Shown here piece after piece: positions 1 to 9,112 of a stretch of DNA of 64,000 nucleotides (position 1 is its first letter; each line of letters starts with the position of its first letter). The position numbers and the translations under genes were made by a program. A model generated the notes under the pieces. That model was not told the DNA's origin. It saw only the letters and a program-made list of their open reading frames with translations, and made no database searches. The stretch is from assembly GCA_017441265.1 (NCBI GenBank), contig JAFRYE010000050.1, forward strand, positions 1-64,000, given 5' to 3'. This DNA is from Lachnospiraceae bacterium (GTDB lineage: Bacteria > Bacillota > Clostridia > Lachnospirales > Lachnospiraceae).

Positions 1-720
1 GAACGCCGTGCCGAGGAAGAACGCATCGCTCGCGAAAAGGCTGAGGCGGAACGCAAGGCTGAGGAAGAAAGAATCGCTCGTGAAAAGGCTGAGGCGGAAC
101 GCCGTGCCGAGGAAGAACGTATCGCTTGTGAGAAGGCCGAGGCGGAGCGCCGTGCCGAGGAAGAACGCATCGCTCGTGAGAAGGCCGAGGCGGAGCGCCG
201 TGCCGAGGAAGAACGCATCGCCCGTGAGAAGGCTGAGGCGGAACGCCGTGCCGAGGAAGAAAGAATCGCTCGTGAAAAGGCTGAGGCGGAACGCCGTGCC
301 GAGGAAGAACGTATCGCTCGCGAAAAAGCCGAAGCGGAGCGAAAGGCTGAAGAAGAACGCATCGCCCGCGAGAAGGCTGAGGCGGAACGCCGTGCAGAGG
401 AAGAACGTATCGCTCGCGAAAATGCCGAAGCGGAACGCAAGGCAGAGGAAGAACGTATCGCTCGCGAGAAGGCTGAGGCGGAACGCCGTGCCGAGGAAGA
501 ACGCATCGCTCGCGAAAAGGCTGAGGCGGAACGCAAGGCTGAGGAAGAAAGAATCGCTCGTGAAAAGGCTGAGGCGGAACGCCGTGCCGAGGAAGAACGC
601 ATCGCTCGCGAAAAAGCCGAAGCGGAACGCAAGGCAGAGGAAGAACGTATCGCTCGTGAGAAGGCTGAGGCGGAGCGCAAAGCTGAAGAAGAACGCATTG
701 CTCGCGAGAAGGCTGAGGCG
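1..720 (+). repeat. 48-bp tandem repeat array inside the first gene
   Basis: Fifteen units of exactly 48 bp start at 1, 49, 97 and so on to 673; a sixteenth begins at 721 and decays after about 12 bases. Each unit encodes 16 residues. Units differ mostly by synonymous or K/R changes, for example gaacgcaaggct against gaacgccgtgcc. The array probably continues upstream of the window. Unit length is a multiple of three, so unit gain or loss keeps the frame. Confidence 0.95.
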
Positions 721-2748
721 GAACGCAAAGCTAAGGAAGCTGCTGCTTCCGAGGAATCGGTTGATTTCGTAGCCAACGAAGCTACGCGTACCAGCCGGCC
801 TGTGATTCCGAAGTATATGAAAGAGGCTGCGAACAGCACGATCCCGGAGAATCCGCCGGAAGTCGACGCAATGTTCGAGGCAAAACCCAAGAAGAAACGC
901 TCTACTCTCTTTGAGGAGATGGAGAAAAATAACGATGCAGCCGTTGAAGAAAGCGGTGAGGAAGACGGAGATTCGCCGTTCACTCCGAAGCGTCCTTTGA
1001 CTGCATATCAATTTGAGAAGAAGCGCAAAGAGGATTTGGAATCCTTTGCACTCTCCCACGATGCACCTGTGCTTGACTCCCGTGAACCGGAAGCCATCGC
1101 AAAGGCTGACGGAGGTGAGGAAGGCGTTAAGATTTCCTTCTCCGATTACGAACAGCCGTATGTTGTTCCGGATTACGCTGATCAGGATCCGACTCCCGTA
1201 TACAGTGATCCCGCCAAGAAGATCAACTGGGGTGAGGGCGCCGAGGATGTTTCCTGGAACAAGTCCGAGGACAATGCCGACAACGAACCGATCTTTGTGG
1301 AAGTCGAACGTGTAGACAACGCAGAGATTGACGACGATAAGATCATTGACGAGGCCGATATCAAGGCATTTGAGAACCGCTCTTCCGCTGACGATTCTGC
1401 AGATTATGAATCGCCGGTGAGCAGCGCTTCCGATCACGAGGATTATGAGTCCGGAGCGAAGACGGTTGAAGCCGGCAGCGAAGACGCATTTTCCGATTTC
1501 CTCAACAACTTCAAACGTGCTTCTCTTTCGAAGAGCATGCGCAAGCAGGCTGAGGCCGGAACCCGCGCCGAGGACACCATTGCTTCCGTTTCCGTGAAAC
1601 CGGTTGCGGTTCCCGAGCAGGTGAAATCTTCGGTAAAGAAACCGTCCATCAGTGACGAGCTTCGTCCAAAGAACGCGACGACGGATGCCTTTGAAGCAAC
1701 CGAAACCAAGTCCAACACCGTTGTGGAAGACATCATTCCCGACGCAAAATACCGCAACACCGAGGATACCGATTACGAATCCGTACCGTCGCGTCCTACC
1801 GATATTCAGGACACCAAGATCAAGGTTTCCATCGACAATGACATTATCGAGGAAGTGATCGGCGAGGCTCCGACTTCGGACGAGCTTTCGACGGAGGAAT
1901 CCAGTTCCTCGTTTGCAAATCCCGAGGCACCTGTCGATATCGCATTTACCGCTGCATCCGCGCCGAAGAAGCGCTTTGACACGACCGCAAAGGCTAAGGA
2001 AGCCGAACTGGATGAAGAGACATTCCGCGGATTTGTCCCGGACTACTCTCCCAACTCTCCCGAAGCTGAGAAAACCGAGCCCGAGGAAGTTACCGAGTTT
2101 GATGAGTTCAAGAAGAAGGTACACGCCCGCAAGGAAGAGAATCAGGCGATCAACGCACAGTTGAAGGCCGAGCAGGCAAGACAAGCAAGCTTAGTTAAAG
2201 ACTTCGGCAAGAAAGGCAAGATTGTCTTCGAAGACACCGACGATCTCGACAACTATGCCGGCTTCGTACCGGACTACACGCCGAACACCAACAACGAAGA
2301 AGAATTTGATTTCTACAAGCCTCATCAGGTTTCCAGCTATGCGAAATACAAGAAGGGCAACAAGGGCGGCGCTTCTGCTCCCGAGCCTGCAGGCAGAACC
2401 AACGGTTTTATGCGTGTGACGAGCGATGAGGAAGTTGAGAATCTTTTCGTCTCCCACGTTCCGAGCATTGCACGTAAGGTTCTGAAGCCTCAGGAGATCA
2501 AAAATTCGAACTACCTGATCAGCATGTCCGGCAAGCGTCTTTCCAAGCTTTTCAACAGCTGGATGATGCTCAATGTCACCACTCAGACGGTTCACGCATT
2601 TGAGAAGCAGGGAGCTTCCGATGAAGAGAACTTCCAGGCGAAGATCGACGGCATCAAGAAACTCCTAACCGACAACTTCGGTGAACTGAACGACGTCTTC
2701 CTTGACAGTCTGGTACAGCGCTACTACAGCAAGTTCCTGGAAGAATAA
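1..2748 (+). CDS. Large acidic repeat protein, 5' end outside window
   Basis: The reading frame is open from base 1 to the TAA at 2746-2748, so the start lies upstream of the window; a GTG at 802 is internal, not a start. The visible 915 residues have three parts. Residues 1-240 are fifteen 16-residue repeats of the type ERRAEEERIAREKAEA, very rich in E, R, K and A, expected to form a long charged helix or coiled coil. The middle is acidic, probably disordered, and carries a repeated VPDY motif: YVVPDY near 1160, GFVPDYSPN near 2029 and GFVPDYTPN near 2260. The last ~110 residues (from about 2410) look like a folded helical domain containing RKVLKPQEIKNSNY and ending YYSKFLEE. No signal peptide or membrane segment is visible here. 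I do not recognise the family. A cytoplasmic scaffold or cell-architecture role would be a guess. Confidence 0.85.
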   Translation, partial: ERRAEEERIAREKAEAERKAEEERIAREKAEAERRAEEERIACEKAEAERRAEEERIAREKAEAERRAEEERIAREKAEAERRAEEERIAREKAEAERRAEEERIAREKAEAERKAEEERIAREKAEAERRAEEERIARENAEAERKAEEERIAREKAEAERRAEEERIAREKAEAERKAEEERIAREKAEAERRAEEERIAREKAEAERKAEEERIAREKAEAERKAEEERIAREKAEAERKAKEAAASEESVDFVANEATRTSRPVIPKYMKEAANSTIPENPPEVDAMFEAKPKKKRSTLFEEMEKNNDAAVEESGEEDGDSPFTPKRPLTAYQFEKKRKEDLESFALSHDAPVLDSREPEAIAKADGGEEGVKISFSDYEQPYVVPDYADQDPTPVYSDPAKKINWGEGAEDVSWNKSEDNADNEPIFVEVERVDNAEIDDDKIIDEADIKAFENRSSADDSADYESPVSSASDHEDYESGAKTVEAGSEDAFSDFLNNFKRASLSKSMRKQAEAGTRAEDTIASVSVKPVAVPEQVKSSVKKPSISDELRPKNATTDAFEATETKSNTVVEDIIPDAKYRNTEDTDYESVPSRPTDIQDTKIKVSIDNDIIEEVIGEAPTSDELSTEESSSSFANPEAPVDIAFTAASAPKKRFDTTAKAKEAELDEETFRGFVPDYSPNSPEAEKTEPEEVTEFDEFKKKVHARKEENQAINAQLKAEQARQASLVKDFGKKGKIVFEDTDDLDNYAGFVPDYTPNTNNEEEFDFYKPHQVSSYAKYKKGNKGGASAPEPAGRTNGFMRVTSDEEVENLFVSHVPSIARKVLKPQEIKNSNYLISMSGKRLSKLFNSWMMLNVTTQTVHAFEKQGASDEENFQAKIDGIKKLLTDNFGELNDVFLDSLVQRYYSKFLEE

Positions 2749-2765
2749 AAACAGACATAACGAAA

Positions 2766-2792
2766 GCCTCCCCGTCACAATGATGGGGAGGC
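2766..2792. terminator. Bidirectional terminator between convergent genes
   Basis: Perfect 8-bp stem gcctcccc / ggggaggc with an 11-base loop, followed on the plus strand by ttatttttcg. It lies between the stop of the repeat protein (2748) and the stop of the minus-strand TPM gene (2817), so it can serve both. Confidence 0.85.
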
Positions 2793-2816
2793 TTATTTTT
2801 CGTAAAATGATACCGA

Positions 2817-3587
2817 TCAGAACCGGTGACCGCCGCCGTGGGAATGATGCCCGCCGCCGAAACCGCCGTCGCGGAATCCTCCGCCGCTTCGGTGATGGAA
2901 TCTGCCTCGGGAACTTCCGCCGGTACCGCCTGCCATGATAAGTCTTGATTTTTTCTCAACATGCGCACCGGAAAATGTTACTCTTCCATGGTTTGAAGTC
3001 TCCCACTCCAGTGCCGAGACTTCTTTCTTTTTGTTGATGCGCCGAAGCAAGAGAAAATTAGCCAAGGTTCCCAGCATCAGTGCGATGATGATGCTGGAGA
3101 TCAAGCCCATTCGCTCTGGGATTCGACGGCCTTCCATGATGTCCAACACCTGAGAAAGAGCTTCCACGCTGCAGGTTTTATAGTCTTCGTGAGAAGCATA
3201 TTTATATACATTGTCAGTGATCGTACGGGCTTTTCCTCGTGTGATAAAGGATCCGATATATCCGTCGCTCTCTATGTAAATGACACGCTCGTCCATGTCG
3301 ATCACGAACAGAACACCGCTCTCCGATCCGTAATATCGGTCGTAGAATTTTGAAGCCTTGCTCGCCGTAGATCCGCCGGAAGAATAAGTTGTATATACAC
3401 CGACATTTCCGAACTGCGACAATCGATCCATGGCTTCAAAGATCTCTTTTCTGTCGTCATCGGAAAATAACCTGGCTTCATCAAAAATGTCTTTGCTTCC
3501 GGACACGGTAGGCATTGTCTCACCGCATCCGGTAAAGACAGCCATAACAGCAATGAGGATCAGCAACAAGAAAAACTTCTTACGCAT
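2817..3587 (-). CDS. TPM-domain lipoprotein
   Basis: A 256-residue protein. It opens with a lipoprotein signal whose lipobox ends FTGC (lipid-modified Cys21), followed by a TPM domain (roughly residues 35-150, DEARLFSDDDRKEI and VLFVIDMDERVIYIES), one membrane segment (GLISSIIIALMLGTLANFLLL) and a Gly/His-rich tail (GGFGGGHHSHGGGHRF). TPM proteins of the YgcG type are envelope proteins of poorly known function; some members have been assigned acid phosphatase or repair roles. The start is chosen at the ATG at 3587, eight bases after ggagg; a GTG nine bases earlier overlaps the ribosome binding site. The gene overlaps the preceding stop by 8 bp, so it is probably translationally coupled to the zinc-ribbon membrane protein. 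The His-rich end could bind metal, which is inference. Confidence 0.8.
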   Translation of the reverse strand: MRKKFFLLLILIAVMAVFTGCGETMPTVSGSKDIFDEARLFSDDDRKEIFEAMDRLSQFGNVGVYTTYSSGGSTASKASKFYDRYYGSESGVLFVIDMDERVIYIESDGYIGSFITRGKARTITDNVYKYASHEDYKTCSVEALSQVLDIMEGRRIPERMGLISSIIIALMLGTLANFLLLRRINKKKEVSALEWETSNHGRVTFSGAHVEKKSRLIMAGGTGGSSRGRFHHRSGGGFRDGGFGGGHHSHGGGHRF

Positions 3588-5325
3588 CGATCTCACCTCC
3601 GTTCCGCCTGAACTGCTTCGGCTGGATCGTCGAAAGAATATTGTAGCAACGGATCAGACTGAGCATCGTGAGCGCCACGGCAAGCAATGCGATACAAGCT
3701 ACGCCGTAGAAGATCAAATCTTCCGCCGGACGCAGGAAAAAGCATGCGATAGCCACGAGAGAAACCAGAATGTAACAACCGTTTGTCGGCAAAAGGAAGA
3801 TGCCGCTCATCGAGTCATAGAGGTTGCGCATCCGCACGAAACGACGAATAAAGATGATCAACGCAACGATACTCAAACCTCCGAAGAAAAACTCAAAAGG
3901 AATTATCGCGATAATATCAAATACAAATACGAAGGGGAATGACATCGTCTCAATACAGATGTACAAAACAGCAAACAAAACGGTCAGCGTGGTCATTATA
4001 ATCTTATAAATGATCTTGCCTATGGATTTCCGTTTCGGTTTCGGTACGCGAATATTATTTTGGCGCTGAAAGATCTCCGAGACTTCGGTTTGATACAATG
4101 ACGAGAACACCATTGCCGCGATCATCATGACAAACAAAACAAACGTCGGCGTCGCTGTGATCGTAAGCCAGAAGGCTGCAAAGATCGGAAGTGCAGTCAA
4201 AAGAGAGAACAAAAGAAAACGAAGCGATGAAACCGGAAAATCCGCATACATTTTCCCGGTTTGCCCGTTGATCGTCGCGTAGGAAACACGTTCCCCGAAG
4301 CGATAGGAATAGAACCATACCGGAAGCATCGACAATTTGCTGCTCACATTAAAGGAAGAAGGCTTTGCCGGCTCCTCTGCGGTTGCAGGTTTATCCTGCG
4401 TAAGCTGCCGGTCATAGAGCGGGTCCTTCAGCTCCGAAAGCGGATCGTACTCCTGCGAAGGATGCTCACTGTGAACATGTGAAAGGCTGCGGATCACGCT
4501 GTCCTCGTTCAAACCGTACTCGTGAAACGTATTTTTCGCATTTTCCACAATGACATTATTTTCCACGCGGATCATCTTATTGCGATACTCTTCCGCATCG
4601 AAATCGGCCGCCGAAGCGTAAAAACCGTTGAGATAACACTCATTGAAAGCAACCGACTGGTCCATCCGAAACGGCACGACATGCTCGCTGACGGCGTCAT
4701 CAAAGGAAAGCGATGCGTCGTGCGTAAGGTTTGGGCAATCGCTCGTGATATTCCCGTAAATATCGTAATCGACAATATAGCGATCATTGAGGATCAGCTC
4801 CTCCTGCTGCCCCTGAAAATGAAAGCGCCCGTTGCGCTTTACGGAATATGCCCAGAACGGCATATAAATCCCGCGAAAACCGTCCGCTTCGCCGCGCCTG
4901 ACCAAAGCCCGCGGAGCGTAAATCTGCTTTTTTGCGAGATTCCGGTACATAGTCGTACAATCGGTCTTATTGATCTTGAACGGAATGACGCTGTCCGGCT
5001 TGCGAATGCGCGTCAGGCGGCCGTGCAATGTCGCCGGAGACCCGCAAAAGGAACACCACGTAACGGCCTCGTCGGGATCGGCAATGATCTCCGCACCGCA
5101 CTGGGAGCAGATGTACGCTGTGACATCGATCATCTCGCCCCACTCTTTTGCATCCTTCGGAACCGGATTGCCGTCCGGCGTCGTCATCGTCACGCGCTCC
5201 TCCGCGTCTTTCGACCAGGACGAGGCCTCCTTCACACTGTATTTGCGCTCACAATACGAGCATTTCATCATCTGCGAATCGATATCGAACACTAGCTTAC
5301 TTCCGCAGGAATGACAGTTAACCAT
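3580..5325 (-). CDS. Zinc-ribbon multi-pass membrane protein
   Basis: A 581-residue protein with two CxxC pairs at the N-terminus (C4, C7, C22, C25), a second zinc ribbon (C73, C76, C91, C94), a soluble middle region with many aromatic residues (FRGIYMPFWAYSV), and roughly six membrane segments after residue 350. Such TFIIB-type zinc-ribbon membrane proteins are widespread in Clostridia and remain uncharacterised. It sits between the SNF2 ATPase and the TPM lipoprotein, overlapping the latter by 8 bp; pairing of a zinc-ribbon membrane protein with a TPM protein suggests one envelope complex. Start ATG 5325 is preceded by aaggga. Function is not known. Confidence 0.75.
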   Translation of the reverse strand: MVNCHSCGSKLVFDIDSQMMKCSYCERKYSVKEASSWSKDAEERVTMTTPDGNPVPKDAKEWGEMIDVTAYICSQCGAEIIADPDEAVTWCSFCGSPATLHGRLTRIRKPDSVIPFKINKTDCTTMYRNLAKKQIYAPRALVRRGEADGFRGIYMPFWAYSVKRNGRFHFQGQQEELILNDRYIVDYDIYGNITSDCPNLTHDASLSFDDAVSEHVVPFRMDQSVAFNECYLNGFYASAADFDAEEYRNKMIRVENNVIVENAKNTFHEYGLNEDSVIRSLSHVHSEHPSQEYDPLSELKDPLYDRQLTQDKPATAEEPAKPSSFNVSSKLSMLPVWFYSYRFGERVSYATINGQTGKMYADFPVSSLRFLLFSLLTALPIFAAFWLTITATPTFVLFVMMIAAMVFSSLYQTEVSEIFQRQNNIRVPKPKRKSIGKIIYKIIMTTLTVLFAVLYICIETMSFPFVFVFDIIAIIPFEFFFGGLSIVALIIFIRRFVRMRNLYDSMSGIFLLPTNGCYILVSLVAIACFFLRPAEDLIFYGVACIALLAVALTMLSLIRCYNILSTIQPKQFRRNGGEIDA

Positions 5326-5353
5326 ACTCCCTTCTCATCCCCCTTACAACACA

Positions 5354-8300
5354 CTATGAAAAGATCTCGATCAATTCCTCTCTGGTCAAACGTCCGATCA
5401 AATCCTCCTGCTTCTCGATGATGGCTTCCGCAAGGCGCTGCTTTTTCTGCTGCAGCCGGTAAATCTTCTCCTCGATGGTGCCCTTGGAAAGGAGCTTGAT
5501 GACGTGCACATTTTTCGTCTGACCGATCCGGTAGCAACGGTCGGTAGCCTGATCCTCGACGGCCGGATTCCACCACGGATCGATATGGATGACCATGTCG
5601 GCTCCGATCAGGTTCAAACCGGTGCCGCCGGCCTTCAGCGAGATCAGGAAAACGCTGTTCTCGCCCTCGTTAAACCGCTTGACGTAATCGGCTCTCGTCG
5701 CCACCTTCGTATCGCCCTGGAACCGGAAGAAATCGATATTCCGGTTGACAAGCTCCGTCTCCACAAGATCGAGCATCTTCGTAAACTGCGAGAACACTAA
5801 GATCCGGTGTCCGGAAGCGATGGCCTGCGTCAAAAGATCCAGAAGCAGTTCCATCTTCGAGCTCTCGCCCGTAAAATTCTCCATGAACATGGACGGATGG
5901 CAGCAGATTTGGCGAAGCCGCATCAAGGCACTCAGAATACGCATACGGTTCTCGTTGTAATCGTAATCCGAATCCTCTTCGTCGATGTGGAACTCTCCGC
6001 GGTAATGCTCCAGATACGATGCGTAGAGCTTCTTCTGATCGTCGGAAAGGTCGACGAGGATCTTCTCCTCGGTCTTCTCCGGAAGGTCGGACAGTACGTC
6101 CTGTTTCATACGGCGCATGATATACGGCTGTATGCGCAGGTTGAGCTGCCCGAGGATCTCCGTATTGTTGTTCATGATCGGTTTTTCGTACTCATTGACG
6201 AACTTCGGATGCGTGAACAGATACCCCGGCATGACAAAGTCAAAGATCGACCAGATTTCCGAGAGCGAATTTTCGATCGGCGTACCGGTCAGTGCAAATC
6301 GTGTCTGCGTGCGAAGTTTCTTGACGCTCTGCGCGTTCATGGAAGCGCTGTTCTTGATATTTTGCGCCTCGTCGATGATGACCGCCGAAAACTCGATGGC
6401 TTCATAGTATTGCAGATCGCGGCGAAGCAGCGGATACGATGTGATCAGCACTTCCGCCGTGCTCTCGCCGATCGTGCGTCTGCGCTCTTCCGGCGTGCCG
6501 CACACAACCTCGCAGCTGAGTGACGGCGCGAAGTTTTCAAACTCGTCCTTCCAGTTGAACATCAACGATGTCGGACATACCACCATGCGGCGGCTCTTCT
6601 CCGGAAGGGTCGACAGAAACATGATTGCCTGCAAGGTCTTACCAAGACCCATATCGTCGGCAAGGATACCGCCCATATGGAACTCGGCTAAGTTGCACAT
6701 CCACGAGAAACCAACCTTCTGATACGGCCGGACATCTGCGTTGATCTGCGGCGGACATTCGCGCAGTTTCGGGTTGTTTAAGTTGTTCAACAGCTCGTAA
6801 ATGCTGTCGTCCATGCTGTAATCCGCACCGAGACGGCGAAGCATCTGCTCGAGGTAATTCACCTGCGAGCGGTCGATGATAATGCCCTCCTCGCGAATCG
6901 GCTTCGTAGAGCCGGACAGCGAGCGGATAAACTGCACCGATTGCTGCATCTCTTCGGAATCCAGCAGCAAAAAGTTGCCGTCCTTCATGCGGTAGTACTT
7001 CTTGCGCATGCGGATCGAGCGGAAAATGTCAGCCAGCTCCTTCTTCGGCACATCGTCGTACGAGACATCGAATGTCAGATAGTCCTCACCGGACTTCATA
7101 TGCACGCCGTAGGAAACCCGTTCGCCCTTGTTGATGCGAAGCGAACGGAAGGAATCGGTATAATACAGATCGCACATTTCCTCGAGACCGTCGCGCTCCC
7201 CGAGGATGAAATCAAAGATCTTCTCCGAGTCGCGAAGCAGGAAATATCCCTTGTGCGGCTCAAACCCCAACGACTTGATCTTGTTGAGGATTGCCGTCTC
7301 CGCCTCTTTGTCACGAACGAGAATATACTCGCGGCACTCCGGCTCGGCAAAACTGTTGAAGGTGCAGTCCCCGTACGTAAAACGAAGCTCCGCACGGATA
7401 TCGTAATTGACGTAATCAAGATACAATCCGGACTGCAGCGGCAACGTGAGATACCGCTCCTGCAAAGCGGCGGGGATCTCGATATTCATCGAGTTGCTGA
7501 GTTTCGGAAGGACCTCCTCCAGGAATCTGTGAGCGGAATCCCCGCGGAACGCTATGGGCATATCCTCTCTCGAGAGGCTGTTGTAGATCGGCAGATAGTA
7601 TTTCGTGAACTGCTGCGTCGGATGATACAAAACCTTGTCGTAGAGCAGAATGCTGCCGTCCGCAGCAAGCGGGAACACACGGAACGTGTCGGTGTATCCG
7701 ATGGAGACGAAGTCCGTGTCCGCATCGATATCGTAGGAAATAAACGGATTGCCGTCACAGAACGTCACGCCCTCGAGGATGCGGTTATTGAACACAAGGT
7801 TGAACGAGTCTTTACCCAGACGGCGTAGGATTTCGAGGAAAATGGATTTCGTCAAAACGATGTCATTTTTCTGAAAGACCGACTTCTCTCCCGCGATCTC
7901 AAAGCGCTCCTCGAGCTCATTGAGCTCCGAGAGATACTCGATCACGCTGGCGGAACTGCCGTCAAACTCCATGATGTCGCTACGGTAAGTGAAATTCTTT
8001 CCCAGGGTGAAATTCTGCCCGCTGCGAATGGAATCGAGCATTTTCTTAACGGACTGCACTTTGTAGCACCGACCGCACCCCATGGCGATCCGCATGATCA
8101 CGCTGTCCTGGCGCTGGCGCAAAATGCCGTTGTAATAGAACGTCACTTCGATTCTGGCCGTGTCCGTCTGCGCGACGCCGGACTCCAGCTCCTCGTAGTA
8201 GTCGAGGATCTGACGGCTGCGTTGCTCTTCCGCAGTCAGGTCGTTGGCTTTTGAGGTGCGCTCATACTGGCTCAGATACAGAAGCGACGCAATGATATGC

Positions 8301-8545
8301 TTGCACGTCTTCGTCTTCGAAAGATTGGCGCAGGTGCACGAGCATTGCAGCGTTTCGCCGAGGCGCACGGAAACCTTGTAATTGAAGTTCCCTTTGACCG
8401 TAAACTGATAAATGCTCTTGTCTTTGTTGGCAACAGCATGCGTCACACGGCCGTTTTTATAATAGGAAAAGCCATCCGCATAGATCTCATCACTCTGCGC
8501 ATAGCTTTTGATAAATGTCTTTGAAAATAGATTTCTATATTCCAA
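5354..8545 (-). CDS. SWIM zinc finger SNF2-family DNA translocase/ATPase
   Basis: About 1063 residues if translation starts at the TTG at 8545. Order of parts: a SWIM zinc finger (CSCTCAN...TCKHI, about residues 64-82), a bacterial SNF2-associated middle region, helicase motif I DDMGLGKT near residue 630, DEAQ near 725, and the C-terminal helicase lobe ending with DRCYRIGQTKNVHVIKL near 1000. This is the bacterial HepA/RapA-related SNF2 class, which moves along duplex DNA using ATP; its cellular role in Firmicutes is not established. Upstream in-frame codons to 8650 lie inside scpB and lack a good ribosome binding site. The TTG lies within the last codons of scpB (ATTGGAATATAG), giving an 11-bp overlap and probable translational coupling with the condensin subunit. 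Confidence 0.85.
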   Translation of the reverse strand: MEYRNLFSKTFIKSYAQSDEIYADGFSYYKNGRVTHAVANKDKSIYQFTVKGNFNYKVSVRLGETLQCSCTCANLSKTKTCKHIIASLLYLSQYERTSKANDLTAEEQRSRQILDYYEELESGVAQTDTARIEVTFYYNGILRQRQDSVIMRIAMGCGRCYKVQSVKKMLDSIRSGQNFTLGKNFTYRSDIMEFDGSSASVIEYLSELNELEERFEIAGEKSVFQKNDIVLTKSIFLEILRRLGKDSFNLVFNNRILEGVTFCDGNPFISYDIDADTDFVSIGYTDTFRVFPLAADGSILLYDKVLYHPTQQFTKYYLPIYNSLSREDMPIAFRGDSAHRFLEEVLPKLSNSMNIEIPAALQERYLTLPLQSGLYLDYVNYDIRAELRFTYGDCTFNSFAEPECREYILVRDKEAETAILNKIKSLGFEPHKGYFLLRDSEKIFDFILGERDGLEEMCDLYYTDSFRSLRINKGERVSYGVHMKSGEDYLTFDVSYDDVPKKELADIFRSIRMRKKYYRMKDGNFLLLDSEEMQQSVQFIRSLSGSTKPIREEGIIIDRSQVNYLEQMLRRLGADYSMDDSIYELLNNLNNPKLRECPPQINADVRPYQKVGFSWMCNLAEFHMGGILADDMGLGKTLQAIMFLSTLPEKSRRMVVCPTSLMFNWKDEFENFAPSLSCEVVCGTPEERRRTIGESTAEVLITSYPLLRRDLQYYEAIEFSAVIIDEAQNIKNSASMNAQSVKKLRTQTRFALTGTPIENSLSEIWSIFDFVMPGYLFTHPKFVNEYEKPIMNNNTEILGQLNLRIQPYIMRRMKQDVLSDLPEKTEEKILVDLSDDQKKLYASYLEHYRGEFHIDEEDSDYDYNENRMRILSALMRLRQICCHPSMFMENFTGESSKMELLLDLLTQAIASGHRILVFSQFTKMLDLVETELVNRNIDFFRFQGDTKVATRADYVKRFNEGENSVFLISLKAGGTGLNLIGADMVIHIDPWWNPAVEDQATDRCYRIGQTKNVHVIKLLSKGTIEEKIYRLQQKKQRLAEAIIEKQEDLIGRLTREELIEIFS

Positions 8546-9104
8546 TCTCTGCTTCCTCTTCTGCTTCGCTCTTGAGTTCCTCCACCATCTCCGTGCTGAT
8601 ATAAGGCAACTCTTCGATGGAGGAAACGCCGAAACTGCGAAGGAAATCATCTGTTGTACCGAACAGGATCGGACGTCCCGGAGCTTCCAGCCGCCCGAGT
8701 TCGCAGATCAAATGATACTCCAGCAGTTTATTGATCGTAAAATCACTGTTGACGCCTCGGATCGCTTCGATATCCATTCGGGTAACCGGTTGTTTGTAGG
8801 CGATGATCGCCAGCGTCTCCAGCATGACATCCGTGAGCACATGGCGCTTAGGGACATGACACAAACGGATCAGATCCTCATAGCAGGATGTCTTTGTGCA
8901 CATTTGATACTTATTACCGACCTTCGTGATCATGATGCCGTGAGAGTCATCCTCGTAATCGGCGATCAACTCGTCGACGATCCCGGCGAGTTCCTCCTCC
9001 GTCATCTCCAACGCCGCCGCAAGCCGTTCGCTCTCCACGGCGTCTCCCATGGTAAAGAGGATTCCCTCAACCGAGGCCTTTTGTTTCACTCTGTCCAACT
9101 TCAT
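8535..9104 (-). CDS. scpB: Segregation and condensation protein B
   Basis: 189 residues, normal for ScpB. It contains the family's two winged-helix regions, with landmarks EGILFTMGDAV, TVTRM-like PVTRMDIEAIRGV and the ending region ELGRLEAPGRPILFGTTDDF. With ScpA and SMC it forms the bacterial condensin loader complex that compacts and separates chromosomes. The ATG at 9104 follows the scpA stop by 8 bp and has a G-rich stretch directly upstream; an upstream GTG-type extension to 9161 would overlap scpA by about 50 bp without family support. Neighbours scpA and the SNF2 ATPase suggest a chromosome-handling cluster. Confidence 0.95.
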   Translation of the reverse strand: MKLDRVKQKASVEGILFTMGDAVESERLAAALEMTEEELAGIVDELIADYEDDSHGIMITKVGNKYQMCTKTSCYEDLIRLCHVPKRHVLTDVMLETLAIIAYKQPVTRMDIEAIRGVNSDFTINKLLEYHLICELGRLEAPGRPILFGTTDDFLRSFGVSSIEELPYISTEMVEELKSEAEEEAEIGI

Positions 9105-9112
9105 TCCCCCCG

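Noticed and set aside
1..720. CRISPR-like regular repeat
   Set aside because: Units are directly adjacent with no unique spacers, and their length is a multiple of three inside an open coding frame.
8..772. Long open frame in the second plus frame reading basic repeats (KNASLAKRLRRN type)
   Set aside because: It is the +1 shadow of the 48-bp repeats. The first frame is open through the whole array, encodes the acidic repeat and joins the downstream protein without a break.
8546..8650. Longer N-terminus of the SNF2 protein
   Set aside because: These codons lie inside scpB in another frame, have no ribosome binding site and add a basic sequence atypical of the family; the TTG at 8545 fits better.
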